Of a DNA stretch of 64,000 nucleotides, positions 1 through 8,004 are shown piece by piece. Both the position numbers and the translations under genes were made by a program. The stretch is from Streptomyces rubrogriseus (GTDB taxonomy: Bacteria; Actinomycetota; Actinomycetes; Streptomycetales; Streptomycetaceae), in contig NZ_CP116256.1 of the NCBI RefSeq assembly GCF_027947575.1, positions 7,688,001-7,752,000 of the forward strand, in the 5' to 3' direction. Below the pieces are notes generated by a model. It saw only the letters and a list, made by a program, of their open reading frames with translations, was not told the DNA's origin and did no database searches. The stretch's first letter is position 1. Every line of letters begins with the position of its first letter.

Positions 1-399
1 GCCGAGCACCTTTTGGCCGGCGCTGGTGGCCGTGAGGTCGACGCGGACGGTGTTGTCGTCGAGCTTGGCCGCCACCTTGCCGCTGACCTCGATCACGGCA
101 CCCACGTCGTCGTTCGGGACGACGACGGGCCTGGTGAAGCGGACGCCGTACTCCACGACCGCGCCCGGGTCGCCGGTCCAGTCGGTGACCACGCGGATCG
201 CCTCGGCCATGGTGAACATGCCGTGCGCGATGACGTCCGGCAGGCCCACCTCCTTGGCGAACCTCTCGTTCCAGTGGATCGGGTTGAAGTCGCCGGAGGC
301 CCCCGCGTACCGCACGAGCGTGGCGCGGTCCACGGGGAAGCTCTGCGCGGGCAGTTCGGTGCCGACCTCGACGTCGCTGTATGCGATCTTCGACTGCAT
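1..399 (-). CDS. MaoC-family dehydratase, second subunit (3'-truncated by window edge)
   Basis: Translation starts MQSKIAYSDVEVGTELPAQS and contains the hydratase-2 signature 'DFNPIHWNERFAKEVGLPD' at about residues 37-55. This is the (R)-specific enoyl hydratase hot-dog fold, with catalytic Asp/His expected in the D-x4-H segment. It begins 5 nt after the stop of the neighbouring MaoC-like gene, so the two are probably co-transcribed and form a heterodimer of the HadA/HadB type known from mycobacterial FAS-II. The substrate in a mycolate-free Streptomyces is not evident. ATG at 397-399 is the start; the 3' end lies outside the window. Confidence 0.85.
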   Translation of the reverse strand, partial: MQSKIAYSDVEVGTELPAQSFPVDRATLVRYAGASGDFNPIHWNERFAKEVGLPDVIAHGMFTMAEAIRVVTDWTGDPGAVVEYGVRFTRPVVVPNDDVGAVIEVSGKVAAKLDDNTVRVDLTATSAGQKVLG

Positions 400-404
400 C
401 GCGC

Positions 405-857
405 TCACGCCCCTTCGGCCGCGCGGGCCACGAGCTTGGTCCAGGCGGTCACGACGTGCTCCCCGGCCTCGTCGTGGACCTCGCCACGGATGTCCAGGAT
501 GTCGTTGCCGGCCATCGACTTGATCGCCTCGATGGTCGAGGTGACCGTGAGCCGGTCACCGGCCCGGACCGGGCGGGCGTAGGCGAACTTCTGGTCGCCG
601 TGCACCACACGGCTGTAGTCCAGCCCGAGCTGCGGGTCCTCGATGACCTGACCGGCCGCCTTGAACGTGATCGAGAACACGAAGGTCGGCGGGGCGATCA
701 CATCCGGATGCCCGAGCGCCTTCGCGGCCTCCGCGTCGGTGTACGCCGGGTTGGCGTCCCCCACCGCCTCCGCGAACTCGCGGATCTTCTCCCGGCCCAC
801 CTCATAGGGCGCGGTGGGCGGATAGCTCCGCCCCACGAACGACTGGTCGAGCGCCAT
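405..857 (-). CDS. MaoC N-terminal-type dehydratase (HadA/UPF0336-like), first subunit
   Basis: A 150-residue protein beginning MALDQSFVGRSYPPTAPYEV. It carries the FAS1-DH/MaoC N-terminal pattern 'VGDANPAYTDAEAAKALGHP' (about residues 32-51) followed by 'APPTFVFSI'. Family members of this length (UPF0336) form heterodimers with a second MaoC subunit, which is the gene immediately downstream here. The expected reaction is reversible hydration of a 2-enoyl thioester; the acyl substrate is unknown. The start ATG (855-857) follows an AGGAGGTTGC-type ribosome binding site on the minus strand. It lies downstream of rpmG, an arrangement common in Streptomyces. Confidence 0.85.
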   Translation of the reverse strand: MALDQSFVGRSYPPTAPYEVGREKIREFAEAVGDANPAYTDAEAAKALGHPDVIAPPTFVFSITFKAAGQVIEDPQLGLDYSRVVHGDQKFAYARPVRAGDRLTVTSTIEAIKSMAGNDILDIRGEVHDEAGEHVVTAWTKLVARAAEGA

Positions 858-952
858 GGGCTCGCAACCTCCTGCTGCTGCTCGTCATGCCTGGGACAAC
901 GACACGAGGCCGCCCCCAAACCTCGGGGACGGCCTCGTGTACGAGCCTGTTT

Positions 953-1117
953 CTATCGCGTTTCGCGGTGCGCGGTGTGCGCGTTGCAACGCGGGCAGTG
1001 CTTCTTCATCTCCAGTCGGTCCGGGTTGTTACGCCGGTTCTTCTTGGTGATGTAGTTCCGCTCCTTGCACTCCACGCAGGCCAGCGTGATCTTCGGGCGG
1101 ACGTCGGTGGCAGCCAC
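953..1117 (-). CDS. rpmG: 50S ribosomal protein L33
   Basis: This 54-residue gene opens [20 protein letters not shown] and ends HTAHRETR. Two CxxC pairs (CVEC near residue 14 and CPRC near residue 43) mark the zinc-binding (C+) form of L33. The basic segment '[20 protein letters not shown]' is diagnostic of the family. The start is GTG at 1115-1117; the length is standard. Its position between the tRNA-Met/tRNA-Thr pair and the MaoC genes is typical of Streptomyces. Confidence 0.95.
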   Translation of the reverse strand: MAATDVRPKITLACVECKERNYITKKNRRNNPDRLEMKKHCPRCNAHTAHRETR

Positions 1118-1208
1118 GTGAGTGCACTCCTTGACGAACGGATTGATGGTATTAACGCAAGAAAGAGTAGCCGATTGAAGGACCGACCCCGCAATCGGCT
1201 ACTGAGAG

Positions 1209-1281
1209 TAGCGGTGACCGGACTTGAACCGGTGACACAGCGATTATGAGCCGCTTGCTCTACCGACTGAGCTACACCGCT
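1209..1281 (-). tRNA. tRNA-Met (CAT), elongator type
   Basis: The minus strand folds as a cloverleaf: acceptor AGCGGTG pairs with CACCGCT, the D arm is GCTC-AGTCGGTA-GAGC, the anticodon loop is CTCATAA with anticodon CAT, and the T arm holds GTTCAAGTC. CCA is not encoded. The paired A1-T72 end and the lack of initiator features favour elongator Met; a lysidine-modified Ile tRNA with CAT is the alternative. Confidence 0.93.
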
Positions 1282-1327
1282 GTGATGCGATCGGGCCCCG
1301 CCTTGCGACGGGAACCTCTCACACCAG

Positions 1328-1400
1328 AGCCCCAAAACGGAATCGAACCGTTGACCTTCTCCTTACCATGGAGACGCTCTGCCGACTGAGCTATTGGGGC
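1328..1400 (-). tRNA. tRNA-Thr (GGT)
   Basis: The minus-strand cloverleaf has acceptor GCCCCAA paired with TTGGGGC, D arm GCTCAGTCGGCAGAGC, anticodon stem TCTCC/GGAGA with loop ATGGTAA (anticodon GGT), and T loop GGTTCGATTCC. CCA is not encoded. It lies 46 nt upstream of tRNA-Met on the same strand, so the two are probably one transcript that may continue into rpmG. Confidence 0.95.
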
Positions 1401-1624
1401 GAGCGATGAAGACATTACACGGTCGCCCGCCGATCGCCCAAATCCGTTTCGCCGACCCTGCCCCGTCCCGTCCCGACCGCACAGCGGGCGGCCCGACCGC
1501 GCCGGACGGCACCGGTACGACTATTGCGCTCCTCCGCGCCACGGGCTGATCACCGTCCTAGGCTCGACTCACTCTGCGTGATCTTGCGTCCCCCACTGCG
1601 CAGTCCCGAGCCCAGAGGAGCGCG

Positions 1625-2929
1625 ATGCCCGACAGCCAGCCGCAGCCGCCCCACTCGCCCTCCCCCTCGGACCCCGCCGACCGCGGCTCGCTCCTGCTCT
1701 CCGGGGCGCGGCTCACCGACGGCCGGAGCGTGGACGTACGGCTCCACGGCGGACGCATCGAGGCGGTCGGCACGGCCGGCAGCCTGTCCCCGGGCCGGGC
1801 CTCCGGCCCCGGCGGCCACCTGGACCTGGGCGGCTACCTGCTCCTGCCCGCCCCGGCCGATCCCCACGTCCACCCCGACACGGCGCTCACGGCCGACGTC
1901 CACGGCCCCGTCTCCTACGACCCCGAGGACGTCCAGCGCCGGGCCACCGAGGCCGCCCTGCTCCAGTTGGCCCACGGCGCCACCGCGCTGCGGGCGCACG
2001 TGCGGGTGGGCGACGTCGCGGGCCTGGGGGCGCTGACCGCCGTCCTGCGGACCCGGCGCTCCCTGCGCGGCCTCGTCGAACTGAGCGCGGTGGCGATGCC
2101 GAGGGTGCTGACCGGGGTGGCCGGTGCCGACGGGCTGGCGATGCTGCGGGACGCGGTCAAGATGGGCGCGGACGTGGTGGGCGGGTGTCCGGACCTGGAC
2201 CCCGATCCGGCGGGGTACGTGGAGACGGTCCTGGAGGTCGCCGCCGAGCACGGCTGCCCGGTCGACCTGCACACCGACGCCGCCGACCCGGCACGGCTGG
2301 CCCGGCTGGCGGCCACGGCGGGCGGGTTGCGCCCGGGGTCGCCATCGGCCCCTGCGACGGCCTGGGCTCAGCTGCCCGCCGAGGCGGCCTCCCGGGCCGC
2401 GGACCAGCTGGCGGCGGCCGGTGTGACCGTGGTCTGCCTGCCGCAGGGCGCCTGCGGGACGGTGGACCACCCCGACGGCACGGCACCGGTACGGCTGCTG
2501 CGGGCGGCCGGGGTGCGGCTCGCCGCCGGGAGCGGCGCGCTGCGGGACGTGTCCAACCCGGTCGGGCGCGGCGACCCCCTGGAGGCGGCCTACCTGCTGG
2601 CCTCGCGGCACGGGCTGCGCCCCGCGGAGGCCTACGACGCGGTGAGCGCGGCGGCACGGTCGGCCCTCGGCCTGCCGGAGGTGCGGGTGGAGGCGGGCTT
2701 CCCGGCCGAACTGGTCGCCGTACGGGGGGATGGGCTGGCGGGCGCGCTGTCGCTGGGCTACAGCCGGATCGTCGTGCACCGGGGGCGCGTGGTGGCACGG
2801 ACCAGCGCGGTACGGGAGTACGGCGACTCGACCACCGCGTCCGACCTGGGGCTGCCTCGGCAAGGGGGTGCGGGGCGGGGACGGCGCGAGGGGCGTGGCG
2901 GACCTGGCCGGGGAGGGGGCACGGGCTGA
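1625..2929 (+). CDS. amidohydrolase-superfamily protein (cytosine-deaminase-like)
   Basis: A 434-residue metal-dependent hydrolase. The N-terminal beta domain ('LLLSGARLTDGRSVDVRLHG', from about residue 22) is followed by the metal-binding H-x-H motif at H81 and H83 within 'PAPADPHVHPDT'. A later 'DLHTDAAD' could supply the third histidine, and the C-terminal 'GFPAELVAVRGD' is the usual return to the beta domain. The family includes cytosine deaminase, dihydroorotase and N-acyl amino acid hydrolases; the substrate cannot be assigned. The last 30 or so residues are Gly/Arg-rich and look like read-through of an eroded 3' end. ATG at 1625 follows GAGGAGCGCG. Confidence 0.75.
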   Translation: MPDSQPQPPHSPSPSDPADRGSLLLSGARLTDGRSVDVRLHGGRIEAVGTAGSLSPGRASGPGGHLDLGGYLLLPAPADPHVHPDTALTADVHGPVSYDPEDVQRRATEAALLQLAHGATALRAHVRVGDVAGLGALTAVLRTRRSLRGLVELSAVAMPRVLTGVAGADGLAMLRDAVKMGADVVGGCPDLDPDPAGYVETVLEVAAEHGCPVDLHTDAADPARLARLAATAGGLRPGSPSAPATAWAQLPAEAASRAADQLAAAGVTVVCLPQGACGTVDHPDGTAPVRLLRAAGVRLAAGSGALRDVSNPVGRGDPLEAAYLLASRHGLRPAEAYDAVSAAARSALGLPEVRVEAGFPAELVAVRGDGLAGALSLGYSRIVVHRGRVVARTSAVREYGDSTTASDLGLPRQGGAGRGRREGRGGPGRGGGTG

Positions 2930-3052
2930 GGGTGGCCGGGGCACGGCGGGTGGCCGCGGAGGGGGGTGGTCGGTTCGGAGGGCCGGCGGACCGGTGCCGG
3001 GGTGGCCGAAGCCGTGCGGCGCGGGCGGTCGTCGGGGCGTACGGTCGGAGGC

Positions 3053-3709
3053 ATGCGCATTGTCATCGCTGGTGGTCATGGTCAGATCGCGCTGCGGCTG
3101 GAGCGGTTGCTCGCCGCGCGCGGTGACGAGGTGGCGGGCATCGTCCGCAAGGCCGAGCAGGCCGACGATCTGCGTGCGGCGGGCGCCGAACCGGTCGTGC
3201 TGGACCTGGAGTCGGCCTCGGTCGAGGAAGTGGCGGAGCGGCTGCGGGGCGCGGACGCGGCGGTCTTCGCGGCGGGGGCGGGGCCCGGCAGCGGGGCGGC
3301 CCGCAAGGACACGGTGGACAAGGCGGCGGCGGTCCGCTTCGCCGACGCGGCGGTCCGGGCGGGCGTACGGCGCTTCCTGATCGTGTCGTCCATGGGCGCC
3401 GATCCGGGGCACCGGGGGGACGAGATCTTCGACGTCTACCTGCGCGCCAAGGGCGAGGCCGACGCCTACGTCAGCTCGCTGGACGCCTTGGACTGGACGA
3501 TCCTGCGCCCCGGCGCCCTGACGGACGACGCGGGCACGGGCCTGGTGCGTCTGGAGGCGCACACCGGCCGCGGCCCCGTTCCGCGCGACGACGTCGCCGC
3601 GGTCCTGGCCGAACTGGTCGACACCCCGGCCACGAACGGCCTGACCCTGGAGCTGATCAGCGGCTCGGCGCCCGTGTCGGTGGCGGTGAAGTCGGTGGCG
3701 GGGAACTGA
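3053..3709 (+). CDS. NAD(P)-binding atypical SDR (NmrA/YwnB-like reductase)
   Basis: The 218-residue Rossmann protein begins MRIVIAGGHGQIALRLERLL; the glycine-rich dinucleotide motif GGHGQIA is at residues 7-13. 'FLIVSSMGAD' (about residues 106-115) and 'LDWTILRPGAL' (about 145-155) are characteristic of the short atypical SDR group that includes YwnB/YhfK. It lacks the classical YxxxK catalytic pair in the usual place. ATG at 3053 is chosen because CGGAGG precedes it; an upstream in-frame start gives an unlikely Arg-rich leader. It is monocistronic between unrelated genes. Confidence 0.82.
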   Translation: MRIVIAGGHGQIALRLERLLAARGDEVAGIVRKAEQADDLRAAGAEPVVLDLESASVEEVAERLRGADAAVFAAGAGPGSGAARKDTVDKAAAVRFADAAVRAGVRRFLIVSSMGADPGHRGDEIFDVYLRAKGEADAYVSSLDALDWTILRPGALTDDAGTGLVRLEAHTGRGPVPRDDVAAVLAELVDTPATNGLTLELISGSAPVSVAVKSVAGN

Positions 3710-3715
3710 CGGCGG

Positions 3716-3934
3716 CTAGAAGAGGGGCAGCTGCCCGGGGAAGTCGGGGACGACGTACCCGTCCAAGGACGGCTGCGCCGCGCCCAGTTGCGCCGACCGG
3801 CGCGAGCCCGGACAGGACACCAGCTCACCGCTCCCCCGCGCGCCGGGGGGATCATGGCGCGCGTACCGCCCCGCGACGACGGCGATCTCGCGACGGCACT
3901 CTGGGCAGGTTCTGCGACGGGAGGACGAGGCCAT
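3716..3934 (-). CDS. small conserved hypothetical protein with zinc-ribbon-like cysteines
   Basis: The protein has 72 residues and starts MASSSRRRTCPECRREIAVV. A single CxxC (C10, C13) and a later Cys in 'ELVSCPGSRR' may bind a metal, as in small Streptomyces zinc-ribbon proteins. It ends in the hydrophobic run 'YVVPDFPGQLPLF'. Codon use is GC3-rich, as expected for a real gene. It converges with the upstream reductase, leaving 6 nt between the stops. The function is unknown. Confidence 0.6.
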   Translation of the reverse strand: MASSSRRRTCPECRREIAVVAGRYARHDPPGARGSGELVSCPGSRRSAQLGAAQPSLDGYVVPDFPGQLPLF

Positions 3935-4001
3935 ACCACCAGTCTGCCCCGCCCCACCGACACCGTGAGCCGTCCCCGCGGGTCTCGGTGACGGCGCATC
4001 G

Positions 4002-5507
4002 TCAACGGCGTTTGCGGCCGAAGCGACGCTTACTGCCCTTGCTCGGCTTCCGGCCCGTCAACTGCTGTGCCTCATGTGTCCTGCCCATCGCGGTCAATAC
4101 GGCGGCGAGATTCTGGGTGGCAAGCTCGGTCCTGGGGTGCTTCGCGCCGAAGAGCCGTGCGTAGCCCGCACGCACATCTTTCAGGAGAGCAACCGCCTCC
4201 GGGAACTGGCGGGTGGCGTGCAGGGTTCTGGCGAGGTTGTTGGCCGAGGTGAGGGTGTCGGGGTGGTCCTCACCCAGAACACGGCGCCGACGCGCAAGAA
4301 CATCCTCAAGCCTGCGGCGGGCCTCCTCGTGCTCCCCCAAGTGGTTCAGGGTGCTGGCAAGGTTGCTTGCGGAAATCAGGGTGTCGGGGTGGTCCTCACC
4401 CAGAACACGGCGCCGACGCGCAAGAACATGCCCATGCCTGCGGCGGGCCTCCTCGTGCTCCCCCAGTTCGTTGAGAGTGCCGGCAAGATTGTTGGCGGAA
4501 ATCAGGGTGTCGGGGTGGTCCTCACCCAGAACACGGCGCCGACGCGCGAGAACGTCCCCATGCATGCGGTGGGCCTCCGCATGCTCTCCCAGGTAAGACA
4601 AGTTGGTGGAGGCGTCGTTGGCCGAATGGAGAGTGTCAGGGTGGTCCTCACCCAGAACCCGGCGGCGACGGACAAGGGTGTCCTCGACGATGAGGTACCC
4701 CTTGGCGTAGTCGCCGCGCCCGACGGTCGCGTGCCCCAGGAACTGTGCGCAGGTGAGGGTGTCGGGGTGGTCCGGTCCCAGATCGGTGCTCCAGGCCTGG
4801 TGCAGCGCCGCGCTGAGGTCGTGGGCGGCGCGTGGCAGGCGGCTGCAGATGAGGAAGTGCGCCGCTTTCGAGAACGTGGTGCGCAGTGCGGCCTGGTTGG
4901 CGAGCGCCGTGGTGACGTGGGGAGCGGTGAGGTGGGCGGTGAGGGAGGCCCAGGCCGGCCAGTCGGCGGGAGATCGCGGGTCGCCCGGGTCGACCGCGGC
5001 CAGGACGGCGGTGACGTCGTCGCGGATCGCGGCGACCGGGTCAGGACCGGTCCGGGTACGGAGGATGGCCTGCGTCAGCCGGTGGATCTGGAAGGTGTCG
5101 TAGTCGGTGCGGGCCAGTCCGAAGCGGCCGAGGGGCTGGAGGGCGTTGCGCAGCCACATCGGGTCGTCGGGGTCGCCGGGGATGGTGGCGAGTTGGGGGC
5201 GGGCCGTCTCCAGCCAGGCGGTGGGGATGGGTTCGGGACCGAGGAACGCACCGAGGCGGAGCAGAGCGACGGCGTCAGCGTGGCCGTCGTCCACAAGGCG
5301 GGTGACGGCGATGCCGACCGTCGCGGCCAGCGGCGCGGGGTGGTCACGGACGTCGCTCTCCTGGAGGAGGCGTGCGGTGTCCGTGGTCAGCAGCCGGCGG
5401 TAGCGGTCCAGGGTCATGCCGCTGCGCAGGACTCCCGAAGCCTGGGCGAGCGCGAGGGGCAGGTCGCCGAGGTCCTGCGCCAGGAGATCGGCGTGCTCGG
5501 TGGTCAT
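4002..5507 (-). CDS. C-terminal half of a TIR/NB-ARC/TPR protein (winged-helix region plus TPR array)
   Basis: The 501-residue product opens MTTEHADLLAQDLGDLPLAL. In intact STAND proteins this segment continues directly from the nucleotide-binding domain ('...LPLAL' is the GLPLA motif). A helical region follows, then from about residue 250 five 42-residue TPRs of kinesin-light-chain type built on RRRRVLGEDHPDTL, and a basic C-terminus (SKGSKRRFGRKRR). Its ATG (5505-5507) overlaps the TGA of the upstream frame (5504-5506) as ATGA. Either translation is coupled, or one protein is made by a -1 shift, or a base has been lost. The TPRs probably sense a ligand or partner. Confidence 0.75.
   Translation of the reverse strand: MTTEHADLLAQDLGDLPLALAQASGVLRSGMTLDRYRRLLTTDTARLLQESDVRDHPAPLAATVGIAVTRLVDDGHADAVALLRLGAFLGPEPIPTAWLETARPQLATIPGDPDDPMWLRNALQPLGRFGLARTDYDTFQIHRLTQAILRTRTGPDPVAAIRDDVTAVLAAVDPGDPRSPADWPAWASLTAHLTAPHVTTALANQAALRTTFSKAAHFLICSRLPRAAHDLSAALHQAWSTDLGPDHPDTLTCAQFLGHATVGRGDYAKGYLIVEDTLVRRRRVLGEDHPDTLHSANDASTNLSYLGEHAEAHRMHGDVLARRRRVLGEDHPDTLISANNLAGTLNELGEHEEARRRHGHVLARRRRVLGEDHPDTLISASNLASTLNHLGEHEEARRRLEDVLARRRRVLGEDHPDTLTSANNLARTLHATRQFPEAVALLKDVRAGYARLFGAKHPRTELATQNLAAVLTAMGRTHEAQQLTGRKPSKGSKRRFGRKRR
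4252..4800 (-). repeat. 126-bp tandem repeats encoding TPRs
   Basis: The segment encoding RRVLGEDHPDTL recurs with an exact 126-bp spacing at about 4252, 4378, 4504 and 4630, and in a diverged copy near 4756. The central copies are almost identical at DNA level over more than 40 bp per unit, including silent positions. This points to recent duplication or ongoing homogenisation rather than protein-level constraint alone. Confidence 0.85.
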
Positions 5508-6526
5508 TCCGAGATACGGCCCTTGAGGTAGGCGAGGGAGTCGTTGCGGGTGAAGACGTCCAGGTCGCTCTGGTGGGCGATCCCGTGCCAGTCGGGGTTG
5601 CGGGAGGTGATCAGAACGTGGCCCGGCCCTTCGGGGAGCCAGGGCTCGATCTGATCGGGGTGTTCGGCGTTGTCGAGAACGAGGAGCCAGCGGTGCCGCG
5701 TCCGCAGATGCTGGAGGAGGGCACGGGCGTTGGGTTCGGAGCCCGCGTCGGACTTGGCGATGCCGAGGCGGTCGGCGAGTTCGGTGTAGCGGACGGGCAA
5801 CTGGTCGGCCTGTTCGGCATCGACCCACCACACGAGGTCGTACTGGCTGGCGAAACGGTGGGCGTACTCCAAGGCGATCTGGGTCTTTCCGATGCCGCCC
5901 ATGCCGTGGAGGGCCTGAACCACTGCCTGTCGTCCGCTGAGCAGCCCGGTACGCAGCTGCCCCATGACCGCCTCGCGGCCGGAGAAGTCGGGGTTGCGGC
6001 GACGGACGTTCCACACCTCGGGCAGGCCGACACTGCTGGGCAGCCGCGGACGCTGTACATCGGGTGCCGCGGGCGTATCGGCGGACGCGGCGCCGGGGAA
6101 GCCGACCGGACCGGTCGGGGGAACCGGCCCATGGACGGCTTCGAGCAGGGCGGCAGTGGCGGCGGTCTCGTCCAGCCCGTGCACGTCCGTGCGCAGTATC
6201 CCGGCCAGCAGGGCGGGGATGTCGTCGTCGGTCAGGAGCTCGATCGCCACCGGAACGAGACGCCCCCGCAGGGCTACGGCGGCCGACCACTCTTCCCTGG
6301 TCCATCGTTTGGGGTCGAAGTAGTGCCTGGAGAACAGGGCCACCATCGCGTCGGCCTTGCCGAGGGCCAGGTTCATCTTCTGGACGAAGTCGTCGCCGGT
6401 GCGCCAGTGCCACCGGTCCAGCTCGACCTGGTGCCCGGCCTGCTGGAGCTGCCAGCCGGCCCACTCCGCCCAAGCCTGGTCCGGGCCTGCGTAGCTGAGA
6501 AAGATACGTTGCGTGGTGTCGGTCAC
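5504..6526 (-). CDS. TIR-domain NB-ARC (STAND) protein, N-terminal half
   Basis: The 340-residue product starts VTDTTQRIFLSYAGPDQAWA. Residues 1-125 form a TIR domain (FLSYAGPDQ, then a conserved 'REEWSAAVALRGRLVPV' segment). From about residue 170 comes 'FSGREAVMGQL', then a P-loop in 'LHGMGGIGKTQIALEYAHRF' and a Walker-B-like 'HRWLLVLDNAEHPD' followed by 'GHVLITSRNPDW'. The frame stops (ISE*) where family proteins continue into GLPLA and TPRs, which are in the overlapping downstream gene. The GTG start has GGGGG upstream; starts further upstream would run through the tRNA-Tyr terminator. Such proteins act in signalling or anti-phage immunity; the role here is inferred. Confidence 0.8.
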   Translation of the reverse strand: MTDTTQRIFLSYAGPDQAWAEWAGWQLQQAGHQVELDRWHWRTGDDFVQKMNLALGKADAMVALFSRHYFDPKRWTREEWSAAVALRGRLVPVAIELLTDDDIPALLAGILRTDVHGLDETAATAALLEAVHGPVPPTGPVGFPGAASADTPAAPDVQRPRLPSSVGLPEVWNVRRRNPDFSGREAVMGQLRTGLLSGRQAVVQALHGMGGIGKTQIALEYAHRFASQYDLVWWVDAEQADQLPVRYTELADRLGIAKSDAGSEPNARALLQHLRTRHRWLLVLDNAEHPDQIEPWLPEGPGHVLITSRNPDWHGIAHQSDLDVFTRNDSLAYLKGRISE

Positions 6527-6636
6527 CGTTGACCCCCGAATTCCCTGACGCTCACAACGCGGAGCACGGGCCATGATCTCGCGTACACCGTGGGCCAGGG
6601 CAGGGAACACCGAGATCTCGTGGACCCCGTGAACGA

Positions 6637-6682
6637 CGAAAGGGTCTGTGCCCAGCATTGCTGCTGGTCACAGACCCTTTCG
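6637..6682 (-). terminator. terminator of tRNA-Tyr
   Basis: Perfect 14-bp arms CGAAAGGGTCTGTG (6637-6650) and CACAGACCCTTTCG (6669-6682) enclose an 18-nt loop. The hairpin starts 7 nt past the 3' end of tRNA-Tyr on the minus strand. No long T-tract follows, as is usual in Streptomyces. Confidence 0.8.
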
Positions 6683-6688
6683 GTCGTG

Positions 6689-6770
6689 TGGCGGCGCCAG
6701 GATTCGAACCTGGGAAGGCTGAGCCGGCAGATTTACAGTCTGCTCCCTTTGGCCGCTCGGGCACACCGCC
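6689..6770 (-). tRNA. tRNA-Tyr (GTA)
   Basis: This class II tRNA has a long variable arm. The acceptor GGCGGTG pairs with CGCCGCC (one G-T pair), the anticodon loop CTGTAAA gives GTA, and the T loop is GTTCGAATC. Tyr tRNA genes are the integration target of SLP1-type integrative elements in S. coelicolor and S. lividans; no integrase gene is visible here. Confidence 0.95.
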
Positions 6771-7005
6771 GGGGTTTGCTGCTCGTCGAACCGCTCTTCG
6801 GCGGTGCTCCGTGGCAACGACGTAAACAATACCTGATGTGGAGGGGTGCTTCGCCACCCGATTGATCGCCGCTCGGATCGCGGTGGGTGGCTAGGCTTGT
6901 CCGGATGCGGCCGAGGACCCCGCGGGGCCCGGCGGCCGCCGACGTATGCCGGTACGGACCCGATACGCGGCCCGACACGCACCCAGATACAAGGAGCCAC
7001 AGGAC

Positions 7006-7494
7006 ATGGCCGACTCCAGTTTCGACATCGTCTCGAAGGTCGAGCGGCAGGAGGTCGACAACGCCCTCAACCAGGCCGCCAAGGAGATCTCGCAGCGCTA
7101 CGACTTCAAGGGCGTGGGCGCCTCGATCTCGTGGTCCGGGGAGAAGATCCTCATGGAGGCCAACTCCGAGGACCGGGTGAGCGCGGTCCTCGACGTCTTC
7201 CAGTCCAAGCTGATCAAGCGCGGCATCTCGCTCAAGGCTCTGGACGCGGGCGAGCCGCAGCTCTCCGGCAAGGAGTACAAGATCTTCGCGTCGATCGAGG
7301 AGGGCATTTCGCAGGAGAACGCGAAGAAGGTGGCCAAGCTCATCCGCGACGAGGGCCCCAAGGGCGTAAAGGCCCAGGTGCAGGGCGAGGAGCTGCGGGT
7401 CTCGTCGAAGAGCCGGGACGACCTGCAGACCGTGATCTCTCTGCTGAAGGGCCAGGACTTCGACTTCGCGCTGCAGTTCGTCAACTACCGGTGA
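7006..7494 (+). CDS. yajQ: YajQ-family nucleotide-binding protein
   Basis: The 162-residue protein starts [20 protein letters not shown] and closely matches YajQ/UPF0234, with '[19 protein letters not shown]' and '[12 protein letters not shown]' at the C-terminus. It consists of two ferredoxin-like domains. Members in Xanthomonas and Pseudomonas bind cyclic di-GMP and affect transcription; that role is not shown for Streptomyces. ATG 7006 has AAGGAG 11 nt upstream. It is monocistronic, divergent from tRNA-Tyr, and ends at a strong hairpin. Confidence 0.93.
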   Translation: MADSSFDIVSKVERQEVDNALNQAAKEISQRYDFKGVGASISWSGEKILMEANSEDRVSAVLDVFQSKLIKRGISLKALDAGEPQLSGKEYKIFASIEEGISQENAKKVAKLIRDEGPKGVKAQVQGEELRVSSKSRDDLQTVISLLKGQDFDFALQFVNYR

Positions 7495-7540
7495 GCCGCT
7501 GAGCGCGACGCGGTGGCTCGGTGGCGCGTAGGCCTTCGTT

Positions 7541-7585
7541 GACGGGAAAGGGTGGGCACCCCGGCGGTGCCCACCCTTTCCCGTC
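7541..7585. terminator. bidirectional terminator between yajQ and the GlsB-like gene
   Basis: Perfect 20-bp arms (7541-7560 and 7566-7585) around a 5-nt loop CCGGC, located between convergent genes. This is a very stable stem without a T-tract. Confidence 0.85.
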
Positions 7586-7599
7586 CGGTCCGCGCGCGT

Positions 7600-7866
7600 T
7601 CAGTCGCGCGAGTTGCCGAACAGGAGCCGGTAGGCGACCAGGAGCACCAGCGAACCGCCGATCGCCGCCGCCCAGGTGGCGCCGTCGTAGAAGTCCTTGC
7701 TGATCGGGTGGTCCAGCCAGCGGGCCGATATCCAGCCGCCGAGGAAGGCGCCCGCGATGCCGATGAGGGTGGTGCCGATGAGCCCTCCGGGGTCGCGGCC
7801 CGGCAGCAGGACCTTGGCAATGGCTCCGGCCAGCAGTCCGAGGATGATCCAGCTGATGACGGTCAT
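7600..7866 (-). CDS. GlsB/YeaQ/YmgE-family stress membrane protein
   Basis: The 88-residue integral membrane protein starts MTVISWIILGLLAGAIAKVL and carries the family glycine pattern 'LLPGRDPGGLIGTTLIGIAG' followed by two more hydrophobic segments. Such 'transglycosylase-associated' proteins have three or so helices and are linked to stress responses; no enzymatic activity is established. ATG at 7864-7866 is used; a longer in-frame start adds a non-conserved leader. It converges with yajQ. Confidence 0.88.
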   Translation of the reverse strand: MTVISWIILGLLAGAIAKVLLPGRDPGGLIGTTLIGIAGAFLGGWISARWLDHPISKDFYDGATWAAAIGGSLVLLVAYRLLFGNSRD

Positions 7867-8004
7867 GCCGTGACCCTGCCCTTTCTTCCTGTGCCCACAC
7901 TGCGCCAGTGCTGAGGGCCCGTTTCTCGCGGTGTTCATGTCCTCTTGGTGGAGAGGACGTTCCGACCGCGCCGGGTGGTTGCGCTGGTCAGTAGGGTGCG
8001 ACCC

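Noticed and set aside
1550..3562. 670-codon minus-strand frame
   Set aside because: Shadow of the amidohydrolase and SDR genes; Arg/Gly/Pro-rich, no recognisable motif.
6527..6658. upstream start extending the TIR protein
   Set aside because: It would translate through the tRNA-Tyr terminator stem and has no ribosome binding site; GTG 6526 has one and begins at the TIR fold.
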